From: Reticulitermes lucifugus
Lineage: Eukaryota > Arthropoda > Insecta > Blattodea > Rhinotermitidae
Assembly: GCA_026260175.1 (NCBI GenBank)
Contig: JAKCWW010001176.1
Span: forward strand, 1 to 64,000
Direction of reading: 5' to 3'
Length of the DNA stretch: 64,000 bases
Every line of letters begins with the position of its first letter. The first letter of the stretch is position 1. The position numbers and the translations under genes are program-made. The notes beneath the pieces were generated by a model. It searched no databases, was not told the DNA's origin, and worked only from the letters and a program-made list of their open reading frames with translations. Of the stretch, positions 1 through 9,840 are shown piece by piece.

Positions 1-15
1 ACATAAATTTTTTAT

Positions 16-195
16 TCACTTTTGAAACCGCACCATTCTTTTGTGTATGCCCTGTATTACAGAGTCGTCTGCGAAAAGTCTAATAGTTGATTCAATGTTC
101 CTCCAAATGTCATTAACGTACGCTAGAAACAGAAGTGGGCCCAATACGCTTCCTTGCGGTACACCTGACGTTACTCTGACCTCCTCTGATAACAG
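16..195 (-). mobile_element. LINE reverse transcriptase fragment (jockey/CR1-like)
   Basis: Read on the minus strand, this stretch stays open for about 59 codons and encodes the palm of a non-LTR retrotransposon reverse transcriptase. The conserved block GVPQGSVLGPLLF is followed by an N-D-I peptide and then by the catalytic box FADDS (about positions 62-78), which replaces YADD as in many jockey and CR1 clade elements. A stop lies just upstream (196-198) and another at 16-18, so only the middle of the enzyme survives; intact ORF2 proteins of these clades run to roughly 900 residues. The FADD box is intact, but the fragment cannot make a working enzyme. It differs from the YADD LINE at 53-54.7 kb. 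Clade placement is inferred from motif style only; identity as an RT is near certain. Confidence 0.85.
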
Positions 196-889
196 TTAAT
201 TCGCCTTTCAAACTGTAGTGACCTATATTATTTTGGTTTCCTTACAATAAAATACTTTATTTATTCTAAAAAGCCCTCGATATAGTAAATACAATTAAAA
301 TCCCTCTGACCGAAGTTTCGCGTAGTCTTCGTTTTCTCCAGCAGAATTCAGGAACGGGAGCTTCAAACAAGCCATAAACGTTGTTTATCTAAATCTACCT
401 CTATTATCATCTTCCCATCTTCTTACAGAACCTCAATCAATAAGCGCGTGCCGTTGAAACAACCTACGAATGAAACACAGTCATAGGTACCTGCCCCGTT
501 TTGTGATATAAATGGCTTCAGAACAAGTCCGTGGCACGAACTGAACGGAGCAGATCCTCCGTTATAAGTCAAAAGCTACCTCAACTTGTAAAGAAACAAC
601 CCGACCTTTAATGGAAGCCAAGATTCAATACCTTAGACACAAGAGACCGCCATTGAAACATACTAATAGAGTCCACATACTGAAGCTCCTGCGTTAACAC
701 CCCTTTCAATATTATCCCCCATCTAGCTCAGGTCTCCTAAGTGGTTCAAACTAAAGTGATAGGTTTCACGCTTTTCTCACGCAACTCCTGCGTGCTAAAC
801 GAGCTGAAATTTCATCCTCTTTGATCGCTTAATAATAATTTGTGAAGACTGCAAGCAATAAAAACTCCTCGTTAACAATCTTCCATTTA
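196..889. other. Unassigned AT-rich sequence
   Basis: No ORF of note, no recognisable repeat head and no RNA-gene signature were seen here. It may include the rest of the decayed LINE at the left edge, but no RT motif is readable. Confidence 0.5.
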
Positions 890-970
890 CCCCCCCCCCC
901 GCTCCCTTAAGTCCAAATATCGTCTCAGCAACTTGAATCTATTTTCTTTCTTCATGGGAGGGGGGGGGGG
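890..970. repeat. C11 / G11 homopolymer inverted pair
   Basis: A run of 11 C followed by GCTCCC (890-906) is mirrored by GGGAG followed by G (956-970, G run of 11 at 960-970). The two arms are complementary over about 16 bases apart from one extra base, separated by roughly 50 bases. On either strand the G run could stack into quadruplex-type structures, or the two arms could pair into a hairpin. No gene is associated. Confidence 0.8.
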
Positions 971-1609
971 CAAACTTTCGCACCTATATGGAATAACAGG
1001 TCGCAGGCCTGTAGTTTTGTATATTTTAAACCTGTAAATTTCTAAATAGGAAACGGGAAGACTAAGGTGTATGAACCGAATGGTAGCAAATACCTGCTCT
1101 TAATTCGCGAGATTTGAGGCTCTCACCACTATGACTACGCAGATTGCTATGAAAAATACTGATACACTTCTGTCAGACTACACGGCATCACATCCCATTC
1201 TCTGTGCCCTTACTGTATTCGGTACTGCACAGTACAAGTAATGAAATTTCCAAATACTTGAACTTCGTACATTCTTCAAGGATTTATTTGTTATTTTTAC
1301 ATCAAATTTTGCCCTTTAATTTATACAGCCAGAAAGTATTGTACTTTATGTTTCGTAAAATATTTACCACATGTGGCAGAGTTTCAAAAAGAAGTTGTTA
1401 AACATACCGAGATCTATATTTTATTGTGTAATTGTTTTGTACAGTAACCTGTTTTTAATGAATTACGTAAAGTTCAAATTCAGTTCGACATGAATTACGT
1501 GTCGTATTGGACACGATATGAAACAAAATTAAATGTTATGTACCTTCCGTATTTTAGATTCTGCATACAACATTTGATCCAAATCTGTTACTGATGATCC
1601 AGAAAAGTA
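971..1609. other. Unassigned sequence
   Basis: Contains only a short ORF of 65 codons (1204-1401) with hydrophobic, biased composition and no recognisable motif. I treat it as chance. Confidence 0.5.
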
Positions 1610-1645
1610 TGTGTGTGTGCGTGTGTTTGCGCGAGCGTGCGTGTA
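1610..1645. repeat. Interrupted GT/GC microsatellite
   Basis: Alternating purine-pyrimidine tract (GTGTGTGTGC, then GTTTGCGCGAGCGTGCGTGT), able in principle to adopt left-handed DNA. Too interrupted to be highly mutable. Confidence 0.8.
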
Positions 1646-1848
1646 CTTACAGTAGCAGTGTGTGTCTCAGTCTCAGTAGAAAATTGGAACTGACGACATA
1701 AAGAGCTCCGCCGTTCATTCGTGCTTGAGGCAGGAAGGAACCGTCGTGAAAATGCTTTTCACGTCGGCTACGCCAAGATTTCAGTAACAAGTGCTACATT
1801 TGCAACACGTGATGCAGTGTGGCCGCTCTAAAGCACACACAATTATAA

Positions 1849-2133
1849 TGCCTCGTCCAGGGTTGCCAACAGAGTACAATAAACAGGGGTGTGCCCGTGA
1901 AAACAGAAGACAATACCACAACGTGGTAAATCCATAACTTGCAGCGAGGTGTATCACGTAATATACGTGCGGTCCAGGTTCCTCTTCGCCGGTCTGCGTA
2001 ACTCTCTACGGTATTCTTACAGTACCACTACACTGCCTCGCACAGGGCTATCAACAGAGCATAATATGGGCAGGGGTTTACATGGCAAAAAAAAAACACG
2101 AAAGACAATGCAACACAGCTACTAGTAAATTCA
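1849..2133. repeat. Diverged local duplication (two about 90-bp copies)
   Basis: Copy 1 (1849-1938) and copy 2 (2034-2133) share, in the same order, TGCCTCG, CAGGG, CAACAGAG, ATA, CAGGGGT, AGACAAT, ACA and TAAAT. Copy 2 carries a longer A-run. They sit about 185 bases apart in direct orientation with different sequence between them. This fits an old tandem or dispersed repeat; no coding role is visible. Confidence 0.65.
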
Positions 2134-2585
2134 ACTGATTCTAACAAAATATATCAGATTGATCCAAAGCCAAAGGAAATGATAAATGAAATTGCAATGT
2201 TTTACTATTTCTGTCGGTACAGGAAGCTCTTAGCTTGAAATGATCACGTGCTCTGACGTACTTATTTACTGGCAGTGATGGTAAAGGAGAATTTTCTATG
2301 GCCAAACAGTAGATCGGTCAGCCCTTAGGAAGTCCAGCATTCTGAGTTCAGTTGCCCGGGTTGCTCTGGCACACTACACAACAGCAGCTCGCTCAGCACT
2401 TTACTGTATTCACATGTAACGAACAGCATATGGCCAGAGCTTCCATAAACACCGTAACAAAGCTGGAGTTCACATATTTAGATTAATGGAAGAAATCTTG
2501 AATAAGAAAGTACAAGCAATACCAGTAGCAGAGTGATCTACAGTGCGGGAACTGTCGGCAGTTGGCATGACGTGTATATTGAAAT
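2134..2585. other. Unassigned sequence
   Basis: No repeat family, RNA gene or convincing ORF recognised between the duplicated block and the CCA-rich tract. Confidence 0.45.
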
Positions 2586-2942
2586 TTTACTGCCGCCGCC
2601 ACCACTGCGACCACCACTATTGCTGCTCAGTGTTCTGGTCTTAGCGGGATTTGTCTACTCCGGTACACAACGTAACATCCCAGAAGACCAGAAACCTCAA
2701 CGTCTAGGCTGTGGAAACCTCAAATCTCGCGCCACTGCTGTGTTACTATCAAATCACCTCCACCATTACCAACACCGCTGCAGCCGCCACCGACACCGCC
2801 ACCTGCACCACTATTGCCGCCACCGCCACCACCAACCCACAGCCGCCGCGCCACAACCCCAACCACCACCCCCACCGCCATTACCACGACAACCACCACA
2901 CCCACGACCACCACCTCCATCCCAACTACTAATTCTACTACT
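2586..2942. repeat. CCA-rich low-complexity tract interrupted by a G-family end
   Basis: Two stretches (2586-2625 and about 2755-2942) are dominated by CCA, CCG and ACC triplets with almost no G-initial codons. Because the composition suppresses stops, several frames stay open at once, giving proline-, histidine- or threonine-rich translations in different frames and a glycine/valine-rich one on the other strand. That symmetry argues for low-complexity DNA rather than a coding exon. The unique block between them (about 2660-2715) contains CATCCCAGAAGACC, the reverse complement of the terminal phrase of foldback family G. A proline-rich exon cannot be wholly excluded. Confidence 0.75.
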
Positions 2943-5685
2943 GTAAAGAAAGCTCAGCTTAAGTTATGTCCAAAACTCAATACTCAACAGATCTGGAGGC
3001 CTTTAAACCTTACGGATGCGAATTTTTTGGTAACAACAATTTGCACTTTACCTTTCACAGCAAACGTTCTTAATGAACCTAATCCGTCATTTGTTACGAG
3101 GTCAACCAGTGTAACAGAGGAGTCGAAACACATCATTCAGGGTGGCGACACTCTCGTGGAATCTTCTCGCAGACACGGAAGGAGAGAGAGAGACAGGCAC
3201 ACTAGCGTGCAAGAGAGACATATTTAAAAAAAACATACAAAACGTTCTCACTTAGTGTAATTTCGGGAAAGAAAGCAGAAGGAATGTAAAACTGTTTATG
3301 TTTTTAGATTAAGGTGGCGAAAATGTGGAGTAGGCTGTGAACGAAATTCCACAAACCTGAACGTCCGTTTTGGTGTTATACGGCAGTTATTTCACCCTCA
3401 AATATGACAAGAATTATATATAATTTTATGTGAAATACGTACACATATTTTTGTAACTACTAAAATAATAGTGTGTACAGTGTAGTGAACATGTGGATAT
3501 GGAAATGATTTGGTACGTTGAAAATAGTGAGACTAAGCTTACGACTTAACACAATGCGCATTACTTACGGTTCTATGGGACAATATAAGAGAATAAAAGG
3601 CCATATGCAAGTATTACGATTACGTATGACGTAGGAACATGTAGGGTGGGATATTTGTACACTAAATCCATCGAACAGAGCTCCGGGTGGTACACGTTTA
3701 AATTGTACTGCCAATTTCAAATAAATGCCTAATTTAAGATTTATTTATTTAGGTGTTTACTGTTAGTCTAACCACGCTATCAGTAGCACAGACTGCTAAC
3801 TAGTCAGCAGCTACGGTACGGATTGTAAAGTTATGACGTAGTACATTTAGACTACGTAAATCGACAAAGAAGAAGCTGAACTATTAATATTTAAATACAA
3901 AAGAGCTGTATTCGTTTATTGGCCGAAGACATAGGTTGTATATTAAATCTCTAGGTTCAGATAAGCTTCCAGCTTTAATATATCAAATCTGTTGGACAAT
4001 ATACAAAGCGAAATACGTATAATTAGGCCAACTGACCGGTTTCTGCTACCGTATTAAACATCTACAAGAAGTGGACAGTTTTATATTAGTCATTAAATCA
4101 TCTTAAACCGATGGTATCACTTTCTAATATTTTGTAACACAATTAATAGACATTCTGAGTAGCAACGTAACAATAAAACGCCCAAGTACATAACAAATCC
4201 CAGTTCGCAGGGATGTCGGCAAATCATAGCCACAAGGAAAGTAGTAGACACTTTCAATTTAAAACCCTCCTCTCCCAAGCAGTGTGGCAGGAAATTCATT
4301 TCTATTCCAGAAGACTACAATTTCGATTACTCAAAATTAAGAAGAGCTATCCATCTCCCACACACGTCCTACCCACCTGCTCCAGACTCCACCATTACTG
4401 GCCTGCCTTTGTACGTTTAACCTTTACTGCCTAGTCCAAACAACGTTGAGTGATAAGCATTCGTCTTACTCTAAGACACTGGTTTAATGTCCGTAGACGT
4501 TTCAACAACGAACGTCCCGGGCGAGTGGGTGGCACTCTTGCTTCCTTCATTCTTTGAATTTGTAAAGAACGCCTAACGTGTCAACTCCCCATAGCCGTCC
4601 TCCATCCACCGTGCATAGTAGACATACTTACCAGCCTAGTGTTTGTAAAATGTTACAGACCATTCATACAAGTATAGGAAATCACATCGAGAATCTGTCT
4701 GTCCATTTATCGCGTATATTTAAATGGCAATTCATTTCGAACTTGTTATAGAACCCAAAATTTTATACAAAACTTACCAAACGTATCGATGGAGTGCACA
4801 ACATTTCTGGTTCGTATTATGGAGACATAGGTTTCAAATCTCGACTCGCAGATCGGTTATCATAATAAGATTTTCGGAATCTTTCACACATGCTACATGC
4901 AAATTCCACGATAGTACCTGAAATTAGACCAGGACAGCTTTCTTCCACATGCTTCCCAATTCATTATTCACCATCACCCAATCTTTCGACGGCACACAAT
5001 CCTAACTACTGACAACACTGTTTAATCAACAGATTAAATAAACTTCAAGACCCTTGGCAGAAATTATCGGATAGAAGGTAAACAACAGAGACGGTGAACA
5101 CTGAGTCACACGCACATTACTGCAAAGCGCACGCGTCTTCATACACGAAAGCTGAGATGAAGCGTTGGATACAAATTGTTCCGCCGGCTAATGATATCTT
5201 CCGCTAGTGCAACGCAGAGGAAGGTTCGTTATGGTTAAACACCGAACCATTTCGGTACACGCTATGTGAGATCTATCGAGTAAATCACATGTTAGCTTGC
5301 GAAGATTATTATATGTACATTCTTTTGAGACATCCTATATGACTATTTCAGCGGAAATTATTGTGTTCGCCGTAGTCTGTAATTGTTTCAATCAAATACG
5401 TAATAACTGATTTACCGCAATAAAGCTAACTGTAACATTAAAAGAAACTGATTATTTTTCAATATTCAAATATTAAATCGTTGTGGATATTCGTAAAACT
5501 TACAGCCTTTGTAGTGTGCAGCTCAATGAATACTTCATAAAGCATTCAGTCTCTGTGATTGCGACAGCCGTCAAACAAAACGTCCATTTACGTTTGTAAA
5601 AACCAATGATCGTTTTAATAAATAACATGTCAGAAACCAAATAAACTGAATTTAAAATTTAGTGTCTTGCTCTGTGTGTTGATAT
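2943..5685. other. Unassigned AT-rich sequence, about 2.7 kb
   Basis: I see no transposon protein motif, tRNA-like head, tandem array or convincing exon in this stretch. ORFs at 4117-4299, 4213-4434 and 4724-4921 are short, lack recognisable motifs, and the first two overlap on opposite strands as chance ORFs do. Confidence 0.5.
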
Positions 5686-5689
5686 CGAT

Positions 5690-5790
5690 CTTGCTTTTGG
5701 ATGTTGACACCGTAGGGCCGTGGCTGTGTTGCAAAACAACCTGCTTCAAACTTCAGGATCAAAACGTCGGGACCACAGCCCACTTCCACA
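5690..5790 (+). repeat. Probable worn G-family unit
   Basis: Carries a worn version of the G terminal phrase (CTTTTGGATGTTGACACCG) followed by AACCTGCTTCAAACTTCAGG, the core order of family G. An AACGTCGGGACC block then follows in inverted sense, suggesting a collapsed foldback. Strongly diverged. Confidence 0.45.
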
Positions 5791-6503
5791 TGTCAGGTCA
5801 GAATAAACAACAACAATAAATCACAGTAGAAGTCTAAAATCAATCCTGTTTACACAATTTATTCGCAGACTCTTACAGCGTTCCAGATTACTGCGTATTG
5901 CTTTAGTAAATCACAGAAATTAAAACCAATAAAAATACACTTTTTACGAAAAAAAACCCCTTAATTGTGTATAATTTATATCCTATTCGTAGTTTATTTA
6001 ATAAAGTTGTACCAAATTCATTCTCTTTCGAACAACGAGTGTTAGGGTAACTCTGAATTACGAATTGTAATAAATGGCTAATGATTAAAAGCAGAAGTTA
6101 CTGAACCCAAGGCCCTGACATAACTTTTTTGAAGTCGGCACGGAAATGTATAAAAAAGTTCGTTACAAATTTTTAGTTTCTATTTGTCAGATAGAGGCAG
6201 GACATCCCGCGAAAACGCCAGTAGCAATTATGTACCAGAGTCTACAGATATAATATACGGAAGTACATGCTTCACCTCTACTGGACTAAGAATTGGACAC
6301 AAAACAACGATTTTGGCACACCGAATAAACAGAGAAGCACTGAAGTACTAGAAATCTGATTCCTAAGAGTCGCTGGTTGTAGGACAGATAACTCACCAGC
6401 ATAAATAAAAAACCAATAATAATTTCAAGATAAAAAGCGCTGTATTCTGGGATATGACTTTGATTTTCATTTCGTCATTTCAGGCTTCCGCCGCGATGCA
6501 GAC
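5791..6503. other. Unassigned sequence
   Basis: No recognisable gene or repeat. A polypyrimidine-CAG string just before the next element resembles a splice acceptor but leads directly into a foldback repeat. Confidence 0.45.
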
Positions 6504-6723
6504 GAGATCTGCGATCTTCGGAGATATTACGCGGCGTAGAGGTAATTCTGTACCGACGTTTCGTGACAACCTATCGGTCCCATTTTCAAGTGTCAAGACG
6601 TCCAAGAAGTCCATTCTTCTTGGATTTCTAGACCTCTGAAAATGGGACCGATAGGCTGTCCCGAAAAGTCGGTACAGAATTACCACTCTAAGCTACGTAA
6701 TATCCCAAAACAGCGCAGATCTC
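6504..6723. mobile_element. G-family foldback element (copy at 6.6 kb)
   Basis: About 220 bp made of two inverted arms of roughly 95 bases around a short spacer. Each arm starts GAGATCTGCG, then GGAGATATTACG or GGGATATTACG, then GGTAATTCTGTACCGAC, TTTCG, ACA, CCTATCGGTCCCATTTTC. The centre has a small secondary hairpin (CCAAGAAG / CTTCTTGG). Because the arms mirror each other, short ORFs appear on both strands (6454-6639 plus, 6480-6686 minus); these are shadows. No transposase is encoded, so it would be a non-autonomous foldback or MITE-type element. No clear target-site duplication was found. Confidence 0.8.
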
Positions 6724-6947
6724 ATGACTATTATTTGTATGACTATATAAAAAGGTACTGGAGGTACTTAAAATCTCAAGTAACGAAAAACATTTGTTTT
6801 TCCGGATAAAAATGTCATATGACAGTGAAAATCTAACCCCATACTCACAAACATCACTGGCCCTATTCATAATAAAATTTATTTTATGTAAAATGCTTGT
6901 TATACTGCCTTATCTCTACGACTTAGGCTAAACTTTGGAAAGGTCTA

Positions 6948-7230
6948 AGATAGCGTGGTGGGTATAGCGAGTCGCTAAGGGTTGGGCGGTCTGGCGATCG
7001 AATCCCGGTGTAGGCGAGATTTTCTGTGCCGCCCAGACCTGCAAGCCCCCTGTACAATGGATACCGGGGTTTTCCCGTGGGCGGGGGGGGGCGGCCGGAG
7101 CGTGGTGCTGACCACGCACCTCCTTCTAGTGTCGGTTTGCGACTGGGTAGGAACTATACCTCTACATCCCCTCTGTGCTTGCATAAGCATGTCATGCTGT
7201 GACCTCTACCCTTTACCCTTGGGAAGGTCT
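6948..7230 (+). mobile_element. SINE family B (tRNA-derived)
   Basis: The 5' head looks like a tRNA gene: a box-A-like GTATAGCGAGTCGC, then a box-B-like GCGATCGAATCCCG about 45 bases later, which together form an internal RNA polymerase III promoter. The body carries the family phrases GTGCCGCCCAGACC, ATGGATACCGGGG, GGCCGGAGCG and GTGCTGACCACGCACC, all shared with the copy at 37 kb and, in reverse, with those at 14, 16, 32 and 50 kb. It encodes no protein; overlapping ORFs on both strands are artefacts of its GC-rich sequence. Mobilisation would need a LINE enzyme in trans. Confidence 0.85.
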
Positions 7231-8810
7231 AGGTTGGAGAACTGCTTCAAACCTTATCTGTCCTCGTTTCCGTGACAATGTGTCACGTTATCTATATGTT
7301 GTCTCTTCCCTCTTTTCCTACTTTATTTCTCTACTCTCTTGATACATCCTTGGGAGCATTTCAGAGGATGTCACTTGAACCCCTTCCCTTTCTCCAACCA
7401 GACTGAAAATCTGATACTTTCCCACCATCTGTATCAACCTGGATTTCTAGCATATACAGAGTACATTATGGCGATCACATTTTCTAGAAAGAAGTCCTGC
7501 CCTTACCCTTTAAAGTGCAGTGGTTACTACACACACTACCTGCTTTAACATACAAACTCAGCACTGCGCCCACAGCGTGTGTTTACGTGTTTCGTGTGAT
7601 TATTACAATAAACTGAATGAACGGGCTGAGAAACAGTGTTTACTATGAGGCAGAAACAATATTTTTATATGTGTTACAAAGAATTCTGTTTCAAATGAAA
7701 ATTAAGAAAGTAAATTTAAACATTCCTGCAGTTGTACAACATAAGATAATGATCATCACACTGTATTTGACGCTAAAATGCGTAACACAGGCTAACAACC
7801 GCTATCGGTTTCTATCAGCAACAATAAATATTACATTTTCTTCTCTTCCTCCGAAAGGTTTGGGTGTTCTTAAAATCTGCTCCACAGTTCACAATTTTTA
7901 TTGGTTTTCCAGTCTATCCCTTGAATCGTCTTAGAGGAAATGTATATGCAATTCAAGTACTATACCACAATTATATTCGGCAACTGAACTACTCTCACTT
8001 CTCGGATGTTCATTCTATTCCCATATCCAAGTCACAGTCACTCACTATACGGATATAATTTATACTTCGTTGCTTTTATTTTATACTCTGTTCTCCTAAT
8101 GACTGGATGTCATCACACTCTGAAATATTTTAATGGTTTTTGTTGAACAAACACTACTGAATAAGTAGGAATACTTGAACTTCCAGTACAATAATCATCA
8201 TTTACTTCACATTAGATTTATAAAGTATGTGTACTAATACTTCATACCAGATATATATTTCCTCTTTCAATTTGAAAGTCTGAAACCTTGTTATCGGCGA
8301 GTACTGAGTATTTCAGCACATATCCACCACGCTTTCCATTCGTCTCAGGGCTTCTATCGCAATTGCAAAAAAAGGACAAACTAAACCATTAAATGGACTT
8401 GCATTAGGAGTAGGTAGGGTCTTAGGGGAACACCCGAGCGAGGTGTATGTGTGTTTGGGTCGATAAAGGTGAGAGCTAAGTGGATAGTGAATTCCTGATG
8501 GGGTTAGCAAATGGCACGTGAAGGCAGATAACTGGTTTCGTAAGAAAAGGAATAGGCAGGCCCTTCGCTACTGCCTGGTTCGTGACACACTTCGACAGAC
8601 ACTTATTACAAGTGTCCCTGATTTCCTTATGTGCAGAAACAAACAAGCCCTTCACTACTGTCTGGTTCGTGATACGTCACACTACAAGCAGTTTCTGTTC
8701 TTATAGTGCACTTAGCGGTTCCGAATGATTACATCTTATGGTGAGAAGTCTCAAACGCCTACTTCTTCTTCAGTGTTTCCGATGTTTCTTTTGTTTAATT
8801 CCCTCTCTGT
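7231..8810. other. Unassigned AT-rich sequence
   Basis: Holds a few ORFs of about 60-105 codons (7339-7548, 7617-7934, 7864-8058, 8313-8510 minus, 8518-8706) without motifs, start context or splice borders that would single any out. An imperfect local repeat is visible at 8555-8600 and 8640-8675, where CAGGCCCTTCGCTACTGCC and AAGCCCTTCACTACTGTC are each followed by a TGGTTCGTGA string. Confidence 0.45.
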
Positions 8811-8814
8811 CCAA

Positions 8815-8940
8815 ATCTGACGGTAAAAGACCATTTTGGAAGGCCTAGGCGCAGGTGGAAGGAACGTGAGGGTGTGGATTGCGTTCAACTGGCTGATTTG
8901 TTTGTTTGTTTGTCAGTAAGTCAGGTACTTAGGTAGTCAG
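8815..8940 (+). mobile_element. LINE 3' end fragment with TTTG tail
   Basis: GGTAAAAGACCATT, then GGAAGGCCTAGGCGCAGG and TGGAAGGA match the C-terminal codons of the LINE at 53-54.7 kb (protein phrase G-K-R-P-L-G-R-P-R-R-R-W-E-D). The following GGGTGTGGATT and TGGCTGATTTG parallel the last codons and 3' UTR with some sequence lost. It ends in a (TTTG) tetranucleotide run and TCAGTAAGTCAG, where other copies have TTAC or GTCA tails. The reading frame is broken, so it is a dead 5'-truncated copy. Confidence 0.7.
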
Positions 8941-9640
8941 TGAGTTGCAGTTTTTGATGATGATAATATTTAACGACACGCCAGCGACGTAATATATTTT
9001 GCTATTCTCATTCACCTTTGTCAGGAATTCATTTTCATTTTGCTCTACGTAACAGACTTTAATTATCATTTCAGCAACATATTTTAGAATAAAACTGATA
9101 AGACAGAAGGGACTAAGAAACAAATTTTTGTCTTTAGCAAATGAAAATTCATACCTTGAGAGAAATACAAGTTCACAAAGAGCGTACCTGGAAAACATGT
9201 TTACGCCACTGACGCACAATTTTCCCATCTTGTCTTAAGTTCAGAAATACCAGTAATATAACAGAAGAACGCTGAATTCGACATTCAAAGGACTCATCCC
9301 ATACGTTATTCAACAGCAACAAGTGGAGTTATCCCATTCCAAACCTGACAGCAAGTTTTAAAGAACAATAAAAAAGTCAATTGCAATTTTAATTTGTCAG
9401 TCAAATATCCATCCAGCCATCCAAAAATACTGCCAATATTGACATGAAATTTTGACGCCAAAGAGTTGTGGTAATTGCTATACGGGTTTAATCACTTCTG
9501 GCAAATATGTAACATTCAGTCATGTGAAAAGTTACCCAGTTACATGATTTATGTTTTTACGTGTCACAGGAACAGGTGGCAGTGTGATTTGCTGAAGATG
9601 TTCTCACCAGATAAACTGAAACCTCCAAATTTTATCTTCC
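8941..9640. other. Unassigned AT-rich sequence
   Basis: A 99-codon minus-strand ORF (8929-9228) overlaps the LINE tail edge and shows no domain. No other structure seen. Confidence 0.45.
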
Positions 9641-9642
9641 AT

Positions 9643-9840
9643 TCACCGTGCATTTTCATTCAATATTTAACAACCAACTAAATGCACATTTTATTTAAAA
9701 CTATTTTATAGTTTTATNAATTTNTCTAAATTCCCCTACATATGTTTCGGTCTGATTTCAGACCATCTTCAGGGGGTCAAAAACTACGCTTATAACACAA
9801 TGTGTTATAAGTGTAGTTGGCTGTTAAATATTGAAATCTG
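9643..9840. mobile_element. F-family foldback element, copy 1
   Basis: The left arm begins CACCGTGCATTTTCATTCAA and continues through AACAACCAACTAAATGCACA to AAACTATTTTATAG. The same string recurs, slightly changed, at 50.47 kb. The right end (9815-9840) has TAGTTGGCTGTTAAATATTG, the inverse of the left. The middle contains ATGTTTCGG and CATCTTCAGG, then a near-perfect 37-base palindrome (9782-9818, 18-base arms, one mismatch, one-base loop). Two ambiguous bases (9718, 9724) interrupt the left part. Non-coding. Confidence 0.75.

Noticed and set aside
2533-3227. Proline-, histidine- and threonine-rich ORFs
   Set aside because: Several frames and the opposite strand are open at once over CCA-rich DNA, the signature of low complexity.
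6454-6686. Opposite-strand ORF pair
   Set aside because: Mirror translations of the two arms of a foldback element.
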